Shown piece after piece: positions 44,840-55,628 of a stretch of DNA of 64,000 nt. Below the pieces are notes generated by a model. It was not told the origin of the DNA. It made no database searches and saw nothing but the letters and a program-made list of their open reading frames with translations. Origin of the DNA: Curvularia sp. ZM96 (taxonomy: Eukaryota > Ascomycota > Dothideomycetes > Pleosporales > Pleosporaceae); the NCBI GenBank assembly GCA_022457065.1, contig JAJGBQ010000001.1, positions 4,960,001-5,024,000 of the forward strand, in the 5' to 3' direction. Made by a program: the position numbers and the translations under genes. The stretch's first letter is position 1. Every line of letters starts with the position of its first letter.

Positions 44840-46842
44840 ATGTCGGGCATCGAGATCGCAGGGTTGGTCTTTGGCGTTGTACCGGTTGTTGTGGAGATTC
44901 TGAAGTCTTACAGCACAACCAAACGTAAACTGGTGACCTTCTCACGACACGCAGACGTTGCATGCGATATCCAGCTGAGGTTCCAGGTGGCCGCAGCAAA
45001 CTTCAACAATGATTGCCGCCTTTTGTTGCAGGCGACTATCGTCCATTCAAGCGACGTCTCTGAGATGATGGAGGATCCAATGCACAAGAGCTGGCAGGAG
45101 CAAGGGAAGGACATTGAGCAGCGACTACGAAGCTTGATGCAGCAAGACTATGAGCTATGCCAGAACATCGTGACGCGGCTACGCGATATCCTGCGCGAAA
45201 CACGAGACAGCCTGACCAAGCTCGAAGACAACCTGAGCAACGCGAAACAACCACAACATGAGTTCGTGCGGAAGATTTGGCACGCTTTTAATACATCCCG
45301 CAAGGAGAACGAGTACATTCGTCAGCTTGATTCTTTGGACAAATGGAACAAGGCGCTGAGTAAGTTGCGAAAACAGAGGTGCAAGATTCAGAAGCGTCGC
45401 AATGTGCCTTCAGCTTGTATCATTCGCAAAGCTGTGCCGAGGAGTTACCAGCAGATCCGCATCGCCTCGCAACAATTAGGAGAGTCGATCCACGACTCAT
45501 GGTCTTGCACAAACACTTCTCACGTCGGACATCAAGCCAGGCTCTCGCTCGATGCCAAGAGTGAGTATGACAGTGTGCAACTTGATGTTGTCGTCGCATG
45601 TCAACCGAAATCAGATTCTGTTGTCCGAAAGTAAGTCTGCGGATGTGCTTCACGGAGCGAGGCGATACGTGAGAACTGCCCAGCTGACGAAGACGTCCAG
45701 GCCATCTGCTGAAGTGCCAATATGGCTGCAAATTCGGTCGCTCACAACATACAGAGCACCAACGTCGGCCCCGCGTAGAATTGAGCAATCTCAATCCAAC
45801 AACCCGCCGGGGCTAGGGATCGGATTATCTCATGGAATCGAAGACACATCGCAAATAATAGCCCAAGCTTCGAAAAGCAAAACTAAACCCAAGAAAAGAG
45901 TCCGAATCAATGACCCTAAGGAGAACGTCCGATGTGTTCGGACGTCCGTAACAAGCAATACAGAAATAACAGAGGCTCAATCTTTTGTGATGTTAGACCT
46001 AAAGACAACGAAAAGCGTATGCTGCCATGTAACGAGAGTGCGCTCGTCTACGTCGGCATGTCGAGACGGCTGCGTGGTAAGAGATACATGTACGAAATGC
46101 ATGTGAGACATACACTAACTTCGTACCTACGAATCTGCAGGGGTTCCTCGAAGCCGCGAAGAGCCAGCCGGTAATGCGATTCATGTTTTACGATGCCAGC
46201 AAACTCGCAACCAAGGATAATTTTGATTCCACCAGGCGACAAGGGGCGATGCCCATCAAGAGCCTTGTCCAACGCTTTCAAATACTACAACAGATCACAC
46301 TTGCACACAAATTAGCTGAGGCTGTCCTCCAGTATCATACGACCTCATGGTTGCCACAAGCATGGACTCTCGAAGACGTGGCATATTTTACGGACACATC
46401 TCAAGTAGATGTATGCGACATATCTAGCGCACTGAACAGCTTACATCTGAGCAACCAGTTTCCAGACCACGAATCATCCAATACTCCGTCAAAGCAAGAA
46501 TCGCTTGATCTGAAGCATACTTTTGGCATTCGTAACCTCACCCTGGCTAAGCTCGGCGTTGCACTACTGGAGATTTGTGCGCAAAAAGACATCACGGGAC
46601 CCCGACTGGATGGCACACCTCGTGAAATTATCGAGGCGAGAAAGCTACTTGATGAACAACATCATTCCATCATGACCTTAGGTAATCGTTATCTCAAGGT
46701 TGTACGCAAATGCTTACATTGCGACTTCTCTTGCGACGACGACGACCTTCACGGCGAAGCATTTCAAAGCGCAGTCTACACTGAGGTTGTGTGTGTTTTA
46801 CAGGATATGAAAACTCAGTGGGAGACTTTCTTCAGCGTATGA
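44840..46842 (+). CDS. HeLo/DUF7580-type fungal protein
   Basis: Three exons (44840-45630, 45701-46076, 46141-46842) give 622 residues in frame. The N-terminus MSGIEIAGLVFGVVPVVVEI with a following amphipathic helical region (EDPMHKSWQEQGKDIEQRL) matches the HeLo-like start of many fungal incompatibility and prion-type proteins. A middle part (AVPRSYQQIRIASQQLGESI) and the C-terminal part (LAHKLAEAVLQYHTTSWLPQ, LAKLGVALLEICAQ, CLHCDF, AVYTEVVCVLQDM) follow the DUF7580 pattern, a kinase-like fold without obvious catalytic residues. Introns have GTAAGT and GTAAGA donors, and the second has an ACTAAC branch point. A role in cell-death or non-self recognition is inferred from relatives. Confidence 0.65.
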
Positions 46843-47373
46843 AGGCTCCCAATCAATACTATGCATTTTTGAAACTACTCTTGATACACACCCCCGAGCA
46901 GATTCTCTTCAACGACGAGCCTGGTATCGGCCGTGCTCACCGTATACGAATCTGACACGGAAGCTTCGCTGCGAATAAACTCAAACAATCTCAGTCCATG
47001 CTGAAGGATTGCTAGAACCTATTATTGTATATCTCGGGGTGCAAGTTATCGATTCAAACCAGTGAGCTTGGCAGGAGAGCGGGCATCTTGCTGAAGCAGG
47101 GGCGCAGCGCAAAAGCCAACAGGAACACCTCGGAAGAGATAAACAAGAGCACTTTTACAAAAATGTAACTGTCGTCTTGCTACGAGAGATGAAAAAGTAA
47201 ACATTCTTTACATTTTCCACATCTAACATGAAATGATACAGCTTGTAGGCTGAAGCAAGAGATACTCAAACACTATGTTTTCTTGGTACATATTTTTTGT
47301 AAAAATGGAACATGGAAGTAATTTACCTTTAATAACAGAATCCTGGAAAATGACAGCAGACACCGCTCTAAAA
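46843..47373. other. Convergent intergenic region
   Basis: 530 bp between the stop of the DUF7580-type gene and the stop of the orphan gene on the opposite strand. A/T-rich from 47150. Nothing recognised. Confidence 0.45.
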
Positions 47374-47964
47374 TCACTCCTGGCTATCACCACCTGAGGC
47401 CACGTCCTCCACATCTGCGTGAGTGGACGAAATCTCCTCTCTGGTCTTGCCCCAAACTCCGCCCAACGTTTTTCCGCAGCTCTTAATCGTGTGGCGGACG
47501 AAGTTCTTCACTGCTTTGAGAGACTTCCTGCTTTTATTCTTGATCCTGGATGGCAGTGCGTCTTCATCTAACAACAGATGCCAACGGGCGCACAGCACTA
47601 CTTCCTTGAAGGAGAGATGCTTCTTGAACTGGACACCATGGTCGTAGCGAAATGACTCAAGATCTGGAGTGCGCAAGAATAATGGCGTGTACTTGTATCC
47701 TGCAGGACCAGTCGACAGTGGTGAGCTGCTGTGGGGACGGAGCTGAAGTGGATCAGGCACGTGCGAGCGCTGAAAGCGCAATCGCTTGCGGGAACCAACG
47801 CCTGGTTGGTAGTTGAAGTAGCCCTGGCTGTCAGTCAAAGCCCTTGCATTTACTTGGTTAGCTGACTTGGTGTTGATGTTAGGCATGGTGCTGCTTCTAT
47901 ATACCTGTGCATTGCGATGAGCGTTCTTTCGAACTCGATCCGCCTGCGACTCAGAAGACATCAT
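47374..47964 (-). CDS. Hypothetical basic protein, 196 residues
   Basis: Uninterrupted minus-strand frame from Met-Met at 47964. Strongly basic, with RKRLRFQRSHVP and RIKNKSRKSLKAVKNFVRH stretches and an acidic tail (HADVEDVASGGDSQE). No signal peptide, membrane segment or known domain. Codon usage and low antisense competition suggest a real gene, and the basic patches would suit nucleic-acid or nuclear localisation. Relationship unknown. It lies in the accessory stretch and may be lineage-specific. Confidence 0.5.
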   Translation of the reverse strand: MMSSESQADRVRKNAHRNAQVYRSSTMPNINTKSANQVNARALTDSQGYFNYQPGVGSRKRLRFQRSHVPDPLQLRPHSSSPLSTGPAGYKYTPLFLRTPDLESFRYDHGVQFKKHLSFKEVVLCARWHLLLDEDALPSRIKNKSRKSLKAVKNFVRHTIKSCGKTLGGVWGKTREEISSTHADVEDVASGGDSQE

Positions 47965-48225
47965 GCATTCTAGTAATATATAGCTATATGTTAGTCGTTT
48001 GTGTGCACACTGATATATAGCAGAGGGAAAATGAGTCGGGAATTTTAATTGAATTGCTCGATTTAAAGCGAAGGGCTTTTGTTAAGACACTGTGTAAACG
48101 AATCCAATTCAAATCATTGTTTTTTCACAACACCAAATTTGGAGATGTTCATATACCAATAGAATAAGCGAGATGCCACGAAAGCCCTGAATCAATGCAT
48201 TGTTAAGAAGTTGAAGTGCCGTGTT

Positions 48226-48957
48226 CTACTGGCCGATCGGCCCAACATACACCCATTCGCCATCTTCTTGTATTTGCCATGGACTTGCAAACATTTGAAT
48301 CTTTTCACCCGTATTTGACCCCATATCGAGATACCACTGTCGACTGATTGCATCCCATTCCCAGTCCTCCCAAGCTCCCAATCTCTCCGCAGCAGTATCT
48401 GGCAGCAGATTTGTCCCAGCCATGCTCACATGCTCCCAGACACCCCTCGCCTCGTTCAGTCTCCACTTCGAGAGGTAAATGTATGCATTTTGAGTGGGAA
48501 GGAAAGTGTAAAACTCATGCCATGCGGGATCCCAGCTCCAGGAATAGGCTGACAACGTTTGTTGGGGTGTTTTCTGTTGAACAGAATGCCCAGATCTAAT
48601 CAAGTAGCCGAGCATACGTGTCGCGTTCAAAAGTTTGTCTAGATCAAAAGCCGCTGGTAGTGGTTCATCCCAAGGGTTTGAAGGTGGCCGCCATTCTCCT
48701 CGAGAGCGAAGTTGCTTTTCTAACGTCACAACTTCGTCCAAAATACCCATCAAGCGAGTTATTGTTTCTTCATCGGCAGCTGCAGGTCTTGTGATCATTT
48801 CTGGTTCAAAGCTCAGGGGTAGATCATGCGGTGATTCTGGGGAAAGATCTTGACGGCTGCCTTGGACATTTTCGATGAATTTTTGTATGGCAGTCCGAAG
48901 TATCAAGACCGCCTCTGTTAGCTCCGGAGCTATGGTCTCGTTGCTTGTCGATGCCAT
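48226..48957 (-). CDS. Hypothetical Trp-rich protein, 243 residues
   Basis: Uninterrupted minus-strand frame. The N-terminal half is helical and acidic (ELTEAVLILRTAIQKFIENV). The C-terminal half (about 140-243) is rich in Trp and aromatic residues at regular spacing: YSWSWDPAWHEFY, YLSKWRLNEARGVWEHV, WEDWEWDAISRQWYLD, GEWVYVGPIG. This could form short beta repeats, each WDxxxxxWY-like. No signal peptide. I do not recognise the family. The regular Trp spacing argues for a genuine coding sequence. Confidence 0.6.
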   Translation of the reverse strand: MASTSNETIAPELTEAVLILRTAIQKFIENVQGSRQDLSPESPHDLPLSFEPEMITRPAAADEETITRLMGILDEVVTLEKQLRSRGEWRPPSNPWDEPLPAAFDLDKLLNATRMLGYLIRSGHSVQQKTPQQTLSAYSWSWDPAWHEFYTFLPTQNAYIYLSKWRLNEARGVWEHVSMAGTNLLPDTAAERLGAWEDWEWDAISRQWYLDMGSNTGEKIQMFASPWQIQEDGEWVYVGPIGQ

Positions 48958-49646
48958 GGTGCCATGCGTAGTGTTTTGTGACGAATGCTACCCGCGACGA
49001 CCGGATGCCGGGGTTATGTTATGAGCCAGCGTTGTGCGATTGGTTGGACGTGGTGATATTTGCCCCACGGCAATTGGCGGGTGCAACTTACTTTTAGCCA
49101 TTGTCGCCACTGTGAGATCAAGGCTCGTGCACTAGAACTGTCGAATGTGAATTTGGGATCCTCACAATAGCCCCATATATTTCAATAAATTGGTTATCTG
49201 AAATGACTGTTGTAGCTCGAATTGTTATGCGAATAGACGTCGAGCCCGTCTGGAAACGGAGATCGCAACATAATTAGCCTCGCCGCTGCGTTACATAATT
49301 GCACTCCACTAATCGCTTGTATAGCATCGAACACAGTAAGTCTTCAGTCTTTCAGATGCATGCGATGTATTCCGGGTCCTCGTCACGTAAATTTCGTCTA
49401 TGTCCTGTATCTGCTGGTCTAGTATCGTTTGAAGGATTACCGCCAAGCATTCAATTCGTCATCTCACATCGACTCGTATCCGTCTCGCCTCGTAAAAGGC
49501 CTAATCAGCACTACTGCTCGTGCTAGGCAAACCAAGTAAAACATGATACAAACTGGGGCATAGGCGTCCCATTACCGAAATGGATCGCCAACATGGTACA
49601 GCTATAGGCAGTGATTCCTCTGGCCTGATACTAAGATATAAAAGCC
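48958..49646. other. Intergenic region
   Basis: About 690 bp upstream of two divergent features. A 75-codon frame at 49299-49526 has no recognisable content. A TATA-like ATATAAAAGCC lies directly before the Met at 49647. Confidence 0.45.
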
Positions 49647-51225
49647 ATGTTTGTTCCTTCGATCTTGTTGCTCTGCACTTCGCATGCTTTGCTTCTGCTC
49701 TCGAATCTGATCTTGAGACAGAACAGATAGGCCGCCGTTTTGGGTTGCACGAGTTCAGCCCTCATCATAGATACTACGCCCACCATGAACGCATATATCT
49801 TCCCCCCGCTGAATAGCACACCTTCTGCTGTCTTATGGAATGCATGCCCTCCACAACTAGGATTTCCTTCGATCCTAGAATGTGCCACATTCTCAGTTCC
49901 CGTAGATTGGGATACAGCGTATGGCGAGCACTTCGACCTCGGACTTGTCAAACTACCCGCAACGCCTTCAAACACAACATCTAAAATTGGTTCTCTCTTT
50001 ATAAACCCCGGCGGCCCTGGCTCACCAGCTTCGGGTATGGTAGCTTCTATGGCGCTGGGTGCATTCGAGCGTCAAACCCGTCAACTCCGAGCCTGGTTTG
50101 ATATCATCGGACTAGATCCACGCGGCGTTGGCCTGAGCCATCGGGTAAATTGCAGCACAAAGATTTACGCTGAGGCTGTTTCCCTCTTCCCTCAGACCCA
50201 AGAGAATTACGATGCGCTTGCCGACAAGAACAAACGACTAGGGGAATCTTGCCGTGAGCTAACGGGACCGCTGCTTGAACACGTCGATACTATCAGTGCT
50301 GCAAAAGATCATGAAGCCGTTCGAGTCGCTCTTGGAAATGAACCATTGAATTTTCTCGGATTGTCGTATGGATCTCAGCTGGCGGCGCAGTACATCAGTT
50401 TGTTTCCTGAAAATGTCCGTACACTGGTCCTCGATGCGGTTACAGCACTCGCAATCCAAAGCAGCCGATATCTTCATTGGCGCATCATCATACGAGCATG
50501 TGATAGAACACTTCTTCGAGTGGGCAACTACCGATAACTCTTCTGCGCTTCGCGGGCAGGATGCGAAAGCACTGTGGGTGGATGTGCTTGCCAGCGCAAA
50601 GAAATCACCAATACCCGCATTGTCTTGTGATGGCACGAACTGTCGGCGTGTTGTAACCGATGAAGACATTCTATTCAATTCCCAGGGTCATCTAAATTTC
50701 CCTGGCTCAGGGAACGGTCTCGGCGCATCCTGGGTGCTTCTCGCCTCAGCTTTGTCCAACGCTTCACACGGCGACGCAACCGCCTTGTCAACAATTTCAT
50801 ATCCCGAAGTGTTTTCTCGACTAGCGATCCAATGTCTAGATTGGTATCGCTCGAGTTCACTCATGGAGGTAAAAGCTAAATCGATGATAGCCGATACATA
50901 CTCGAGTCTTGTACGCGGTGCGAACCACAGGTGGAACGCGCAGCATGCTTGCATTGGATGGCCGGCTTCAGTGAAAACCCCGCCGAAGAAACTAGACGTC
51001 GTGTCTGAAACAACTGTGTTCATGGTGACGAGTACAGGAGACGCTTCGACGGGGCTCCCGTTGGCGGTGGGTATGCTAGAAGAGATTCCAAATGCAGTAT
51101 TGGTAGTCCGCCAGGGCGACGGACATGGGAGTTTGCCTCTGGGTGGTGAGGCGAGCGAGCTTGTTCTCGAGTATTTGGTCACGGGCAAAGCTCCTGCAGA
51201 GAGATTCTTGACAACAATATCGTGA
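49647..51225 (+). pseudogene. Frameshifted S33-type alpha/beta hydrolase (tripeptidyl aminopeptidase-like)
   Basis: A secreted peptidase S33 homologue in two frames. A signal-peptide-like Met at 49647 (MFVPSILLLCTSHALLLLSN) is in frame with the body but separated by TAG at about 49728. The body is open from Met 49785 with the oxyanion motif FINPGGPGSP, WFDIIGLDPRGVGLS and nucleophile elbow LGLSYGS. Near 50437-50443 (GATGCGGTTACAGCAC) homology moves to another frame, continuing SKAADIFIGASSYEHVIEHF, the acid region (VTSTGDASTGLP) and the His motif (GDGHGS) to TGA at 51225. The shift is one base. No intron fits: GTTACAG is only 7 nt. Stop plus frameshift point to a pseudogene, though a sequencing error could explain the shift. 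Confidence 0.72.
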
Positions 51226-51459
51226 TGGCCACAGTGTAGTATAAATGTACATCAAGTACTAAGAACAAAATCAATGCATTTCATCACCAATAAGCATGAA
51301 TGTGACACGCATACAACTCATGATAAAGACAAGGCTGAAGGTAGGCATGCGCGAACGCAGCTCAAAGTGTGATTCAAAGAGGGGTGAAAGAATTGTAAGT
51401 CAGGGTATATACATCGTTCGTTCCCCAGCATCTCCCCCCGAATCTTCCACTTAGCACAT

Positions 51460-51877
51460 CTACAACAGAAGAGCGGCGATGGCACCGACACCGGCAAGCG
51501 CACTGCCGACCTTGAGGCCAGAAGCAGCGCCAGTGAACTCAGGGTAGGGAGGGCTAGTGCCAGAAGGAGCAGCGGTGCCAGTGCCAACAGGAGGCTTGAC
51601 GCTGGCGACAGTCGAAGCATCAGGGACAGCGGCGGTGCCAGTGGGGTAAACGGCGGAGGTTGCGTAGTAGCTGGAGCCGCTGGAGGGAGCAACAGGAGTG
51701 TGTCCAATGGGCATGGTCCTGAAACAGATGTCAGCTGGGTTGGGTGGTGGTGTGGATACAAAGCAAGACATACTTGGTCACGGTGACAGTGACGGGCGCA
51801 GCGCAGCTCTCACCCGCAACGGGGTATTGAGCAGCGACAGCTGCGACGAGAGAAGCGGCGATGATAGCGAAACGCAT
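51460..51877 (-). CDS. Small GPI-anchored secreted protein
   Basis: Two exons on the minus strand, 51877-51774 and 51718-51460, give 120 residues. A signal peptide (MRFAIIAASLVAAVAA) is followed by a short mature region with one Cys (GESCAAPVTVTVTK), a Ser/Thr/Pro/Ala-rich stretch suited to O-glycosylation, and a C-terminal hydrophobic tail (GSALAGVGAIAALLL) preceded by Gly/Ala small residues, typical of a GPI-attachment signal. The 55-nt intron uses GTATGT, AGCTGAC and TTCAG. It is probably a cell-wall or plasma-membrane surface protein. There is no enzyme domain. Confidence 0.72.
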
Positions 51878-53023
51878 TTTGCTTAATGTTCTTGGTTGAT
51901 GAAGAATATTGGAGGGTATAGAACAAAAAAGAGTAGTTGAACGTGAGAAATATTTGTCGAGGTAAAGACCGTGGGTGATTGTTTTCAAAGGAGTGACTAA
52001 CAGTATGAACTACTATTGATTATGAGAAGGTTTGGATGAAAGTAAACAAAGAATCTACGGGCGAGGCGTAGAAGGGGTCTTATACATGTCGCATATTAAC
52101 ACTAGATGAAGGAGACCAGGTGGACTGGTGTGGATGGGGACGCGCCAGCCTCGCTTGGGATCAACAATGTTAATTCATTTCCCTAGGGGCGGGGGTGTGT
52201 GAATTGGATACAAGATCACTACTATTGCACGAGCCATGGAGAACAGGGTGGGAAGGTCAAAAGCTGGGGGCGATAACGGAGATTGGACGATGATCTACGG
52301 GGGGCGGGAGCGACGGTTGAATAGAGCAGCCTTGGGGTGGGCGAGTAGCGATGGAGTGAAGTGCGCATTGTTCCATGTCCACTCGCATTGCGCGCTTCCC
52401 AAGTTGATCTCCTTTGATGTTCCTATTGAACGCCCTGTACAGGTTTGAAGCAGTATGTAGTTGCAGCAGATGGCCTTGATTGTACATGGGCAGTGTTTCG
52501 AAATGTGGCGCCATTGCACCGAGTAACCCAAGGTCGTGGCTAGGACAAAGGGATATTAAAAGCTCATTTTGATAGGAGCGGCACAAGATTAGCATCGGAT
52601 CCATCTGAGACGTTGGTGGGCCCCTGGGGCTAATCCTGATTGGTCCGACGTTTTTTTGGAGAAACATCCGAAGCAAAGTGCCAGTTGATCCATGTCGCAT
52701 CTTTGCCGCTTGCGGTGCACGCCTGCAAAGGCAACATGGAACTAGAGAGTCGCCATAATCACATCCAGCAAGGGATGTAGGACTAGACGTTGCAAGTACG
52801 ACATCGATAGCTTTTCAAGAGACGCAGCTACCGCATTCAAGCAGTTTGCGCAATGTAGAAAAGTTCGTATTCGCTAATCTTCCCATGGTCAAAGACCTGG
52901 GGTATTGCTCTAGCACCGTCAATCATGTCACTATGGTCTGATTGACTCCATGGGGAATACACCTTCAACACCAATAACAAATACCCCCAGCATCACAGCC
53001 GAATTAAGCCGAGAATCTCCAGC
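51878..53023. other. Intergenic region with no supportable gene
   Basis: 1.1 kb holding the promoter of the GPI-type gene and the 3' region of SEC6, both on the minus strand. Overlapping short frames at 52236-52700 occur on both strands without motif support. Confidence 0.45.
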
Positions 53024-55315
53024 TCACTTTACTCTTCCCATGATCGGGTCAGGGGGCGCGTCTTCCGCAATAGGCTCTGCAGCCTTTGCTTTGACTGCAT
53101 TCAACATGCTCCTATCGAAATCGTCTCGGGTTCTGAGCACAGCTTCCACCCAAGTAATGGAAACATCTCGGTAGGCAGTCTTGAACTGTACATAAGCGAA
53201 TTGCACTTGCGACTTGTCGCATTCTAGCAAGTTGAGGAATTCTTGCACAGCGCGCCATCGCTGCATGATGTCTGCGCCTTGCTCTCCGTACGATCGGAAA
53301 AACTCAAAGGCTGTGAGGAGGTCGTCCTTCATCTTGGCGCCGAACTGGTCGGTTCTTCTGAACTTTGCACCTTTGTTTCGGACGGCGCCCAGGTACTGCA
53401 CTAGCAGCTCATCGGCAAGAGAATCGATAATCAAGTCACGAAGCGAGCGGTGAAGTTGGCCTTCAAATTCCGAGAGATAGTCCCTGAATGTCAAGATGAT
53501 GGATGCCATGTCCGTCCTTGTGTACCACTCTGGCGTGAAGAATTTGGAGAAGATAGGTTTGAAGTCCGTGAGGAAGATGAGCTCACAAAAGGTTTGTATG
53601 CAGTGTGATGAAATGTCGATATAACCGTTCTTTACTTCATCCACATTTTTGGCCAACTTGTCGATCATGTAATCTTGTGAGACGATGGGCGTGACTTCGC
53701 GCTCAAAGACACTCAAGAACGAAGCGCGACCGCTGCCTTCGAGATCGTCGTCGATGCATATGATTTGGTCGTTTGCGAGGGCAACAAGCCATTCTTGAAA
53801 TATGGGTACTCCGTCACCATCAAGTGTAGGGTTCGTGCCGACATACTTGGCTTTCTCTTCGTCTATGAGCTGAGTCCATATGCGCTGGCGTGATATTAGG
53901 GCACGGAACATGGCATCTACCACACCGTCGGCAACATCAGGACGCTGGCTACTCGCCGCGACGGCAATGTTTTGACTGAACAGCGTCCAGACATCTCCCA
54001 GCGACCTCGTCTGGTAGATGCCGTCGGGATTGATCTCGTATGCCGTTCTGTCCTGTTCCAGGAAGCTTTTCCTGTCCTGGCTGTTGATGCGCTCCATGTA
54101 TTGGTCAACTGCCTGAATGATGACTGAGCGATATGTGCGAATAAGCTCAGCACTGCGGTTGTCAATGACGTGCGGTTGCAATTGCTCTTCTGAAAATCCA
54201 AGCTTCTGCATTTTGGCATAGTACTTATCCACCCAGTTGATGACGCCAAGTAAGTACTGTGGCCCCAAGGCCTCGTCGTCGGCAAACCCCATCAGAAAGT
54301 CGTGCATCTGGGAGTGATAAATATTGGTGTATGTTTCGAAAATCTTCCACTTCTTGGGCATCAGGTTGACCATGCCCAGCTTCACAGTGTTGAGGTTGTT
54401 GAAGTACCACTTGAAGTACTTTTCAATCTTTTCTGGATCCTCCATAAACTTTTGTCGCACTTCATCCATTTGAGCCTTGCAGACGTATTCAATGGAGGTG
54501 ATGAACTTCTCCTTGTACCCGCGAAGCTCCTTGGGACCTTGGGCGATAGACTTGAAGCGGGACGCAAGGTCCCCAAACTCTCTCTGGGCGTCCTGCAAAG
54601 CCTTGATCTTCTTATCTGTTTTCTCCTCTTCCTCGACGATGACGGCTAGACGCACTACCATGCCATCGTTGCCGGCCTGGATTAGCTCAATCATGTTGAT
54701 GCAAGCCTCGCCAACGTGTCTGTCAAACCACTCAACAACATCGTCTAGTCGTGTAAACAGGTCTTGTACCGTGACACCATTTTCGAGAGTGAGATTGTCA
54801 ATGAGCTCTGTAGAACTGTCGCTGTTCTTGATCTGGCCTATAGCCTCGTCGCGGATGTCGCGCAGCTGCGTCAGGCCGTAGTGTACCTGCAGTAGGTTGG
54901 GTTGGTTGGCGGGGTCTTGATCATCTTCCTGTAGCAGCATCTCGAGATTCTCTAGGCGCTGTGCGAAGCTCTCAATGTCGTTTCGCATCTTCTCGACCGA
55001 CTCAAAGTTCTTGTGTGTTTGGGCTACCAGGTTGATGTAGGGAAAGTCCTGGATCATGTTCTGGGCCTCGGCGCACAGCTTGTCAATCTTCATCATCTCC
55101 TCCTTGATCAGATTGACGGTCCGCTGCCCCTCGGTGATGCTACTCATGCCCGATTGGGTCAGCTCCAGCTGCTCCTTGAGACCATGGCGCAGCTGGCCGT
55201 CAACGGCTGCCTTCTTGCGAGTGAACTCGGCTTTGAGAGCGGGGATCTTGTCGAGGTCCTCTGGGTGTCGCAGCAGCTCAGCGAGCTTGACTGTCGCGGA
55301 CTCGACATCGCCCAT
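53024..55315 (-). CDS. SEC6: Exocyst complex component Sec6
   Basis: Uninterrupted 763-residue frame starting MGDVESATVKLAELLRHPED. The N-terminal third is coiled coil (VKLAELLRHPEDLDKIPALK, then LKEQLELTQSGMSS). The rest is the rod-like Sec6 helical fold: YFKWYFNNLNTVKLGM, VINWVDKYYAKMQKLG, CELIFLTDFKPIFSKFF and FRDYLSEFEGQL. Size and pattern match Sec6/EXOC3. The exocyst tethers secretory vesicles to the plasma membrane, essential for hyphal tip growth. The frame is open further 5' to 55630, but that extension is low complexity and overlaps the divergent promoter, so the family-like start is used. Confidence 0.93.
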   Translation of the reverse strand: MGDVESATVKLAELLRHPEDLDKIPALKAEFTRKKAAVDGQLRHGLKEQLELTQSGMSSITEGQRTVNLIKEEMMKIDKLCAEAQNMIQDFPYINLVAQTHKNFESVEKMRNDIESFAQRLENLEMLLQEDDQDPANQPNLLQVHYGLTQLRDIRDEAIGQIKNSDSSTELIDNLTLENGVTVQDLFTRLDDVVEWFDRHVGEACINMIELIQAGNDGMVVRLAVIVEEEEKTDKKIKALQDAQREFGDLASRFKSIAQGPKELRGYKEKFITSIEYVCKAQMDEVRQKFMEDPEKIEKYFKWYFNNLNTVKLGMVNLMPKKWKIFETYTNIYHSQMHDFLMGFADDEALGPQYLLGVINWVDKYYAKMQKLGFSEEQLQPHVIDNRSAELIRTYRSVIIQAVDQYMERINSQDRKSFLEQDRTAYEINPDGIYQTRSLGDVWTLFSQNIAVAASSQRPDVADGVVDAMFRALISRQRIWTQLIDEEKAKYVGTNPTLDGDGVPIFQEWLVALANDQIICIDDDLEGSGRASFLSVFEREVTPIVSQDYMIDKLAKNVDEVKNGYIDISSHCIQTFCELIFLTDFKPIFSKFFTPEWYTRTDMASIILTFRDYLSEFEGQLHRSLRDLIIDSLADELLVQYLGAVRNKGAKFRRTDQFGAKMKDDLLTAFEFFRSYGEQGADIMQRWRAVQEFLNLLECDKSQVQFAYVQFKTAYRDVSITWVEAVLRTRDDFDRSMLNAVKAKAAEPIAEDAPPDPIMGRVK

Positions 55316-55628
55316 GGTTCTGAGCGGTGGTGGACTGGGGCAGGCGTGCGCCCGTGCCCATGATAGGGTGAAAGTCGCAGACGGCGTAGGCAGGCGGTAG
55401 GATACAGGGCGTGGAGAGCGGGCAATAGGCCGTGAACAGTGGATTGTGGTAGCGGTCTGGTCGTGATGCTTGCGCTTACGTGTAGGTCGTGTTCGGAGGT
55501 TCTGGGCGTGTGAATGGACAGATGCAAGTCGAGGCCTAGCGCGTCCGAGCCCGTTCCTTACCCCCGCGCCGCCGCCGCCGCCACCACCACATCGTCTTGG
55601 ATAATTCACACAACCCACATCCAAAAAC
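55316..55628. promoter_or_regulatory. Divergent promoter, SEC6 / DPH3
   Basis: 313 bp between opposite start codons. A (CCG)n-like run at about 55567-55592 lies just upstream of DPH3. No regulator site can be named. Confidence 0.45.

Noticed and set aside
50437..50443. GTTACAG as a mini-intron in the S33 hydrolase
   Set aside because: Seven nucleotides is far too short for spliceosomal removal; treated as a one-base frameshift.
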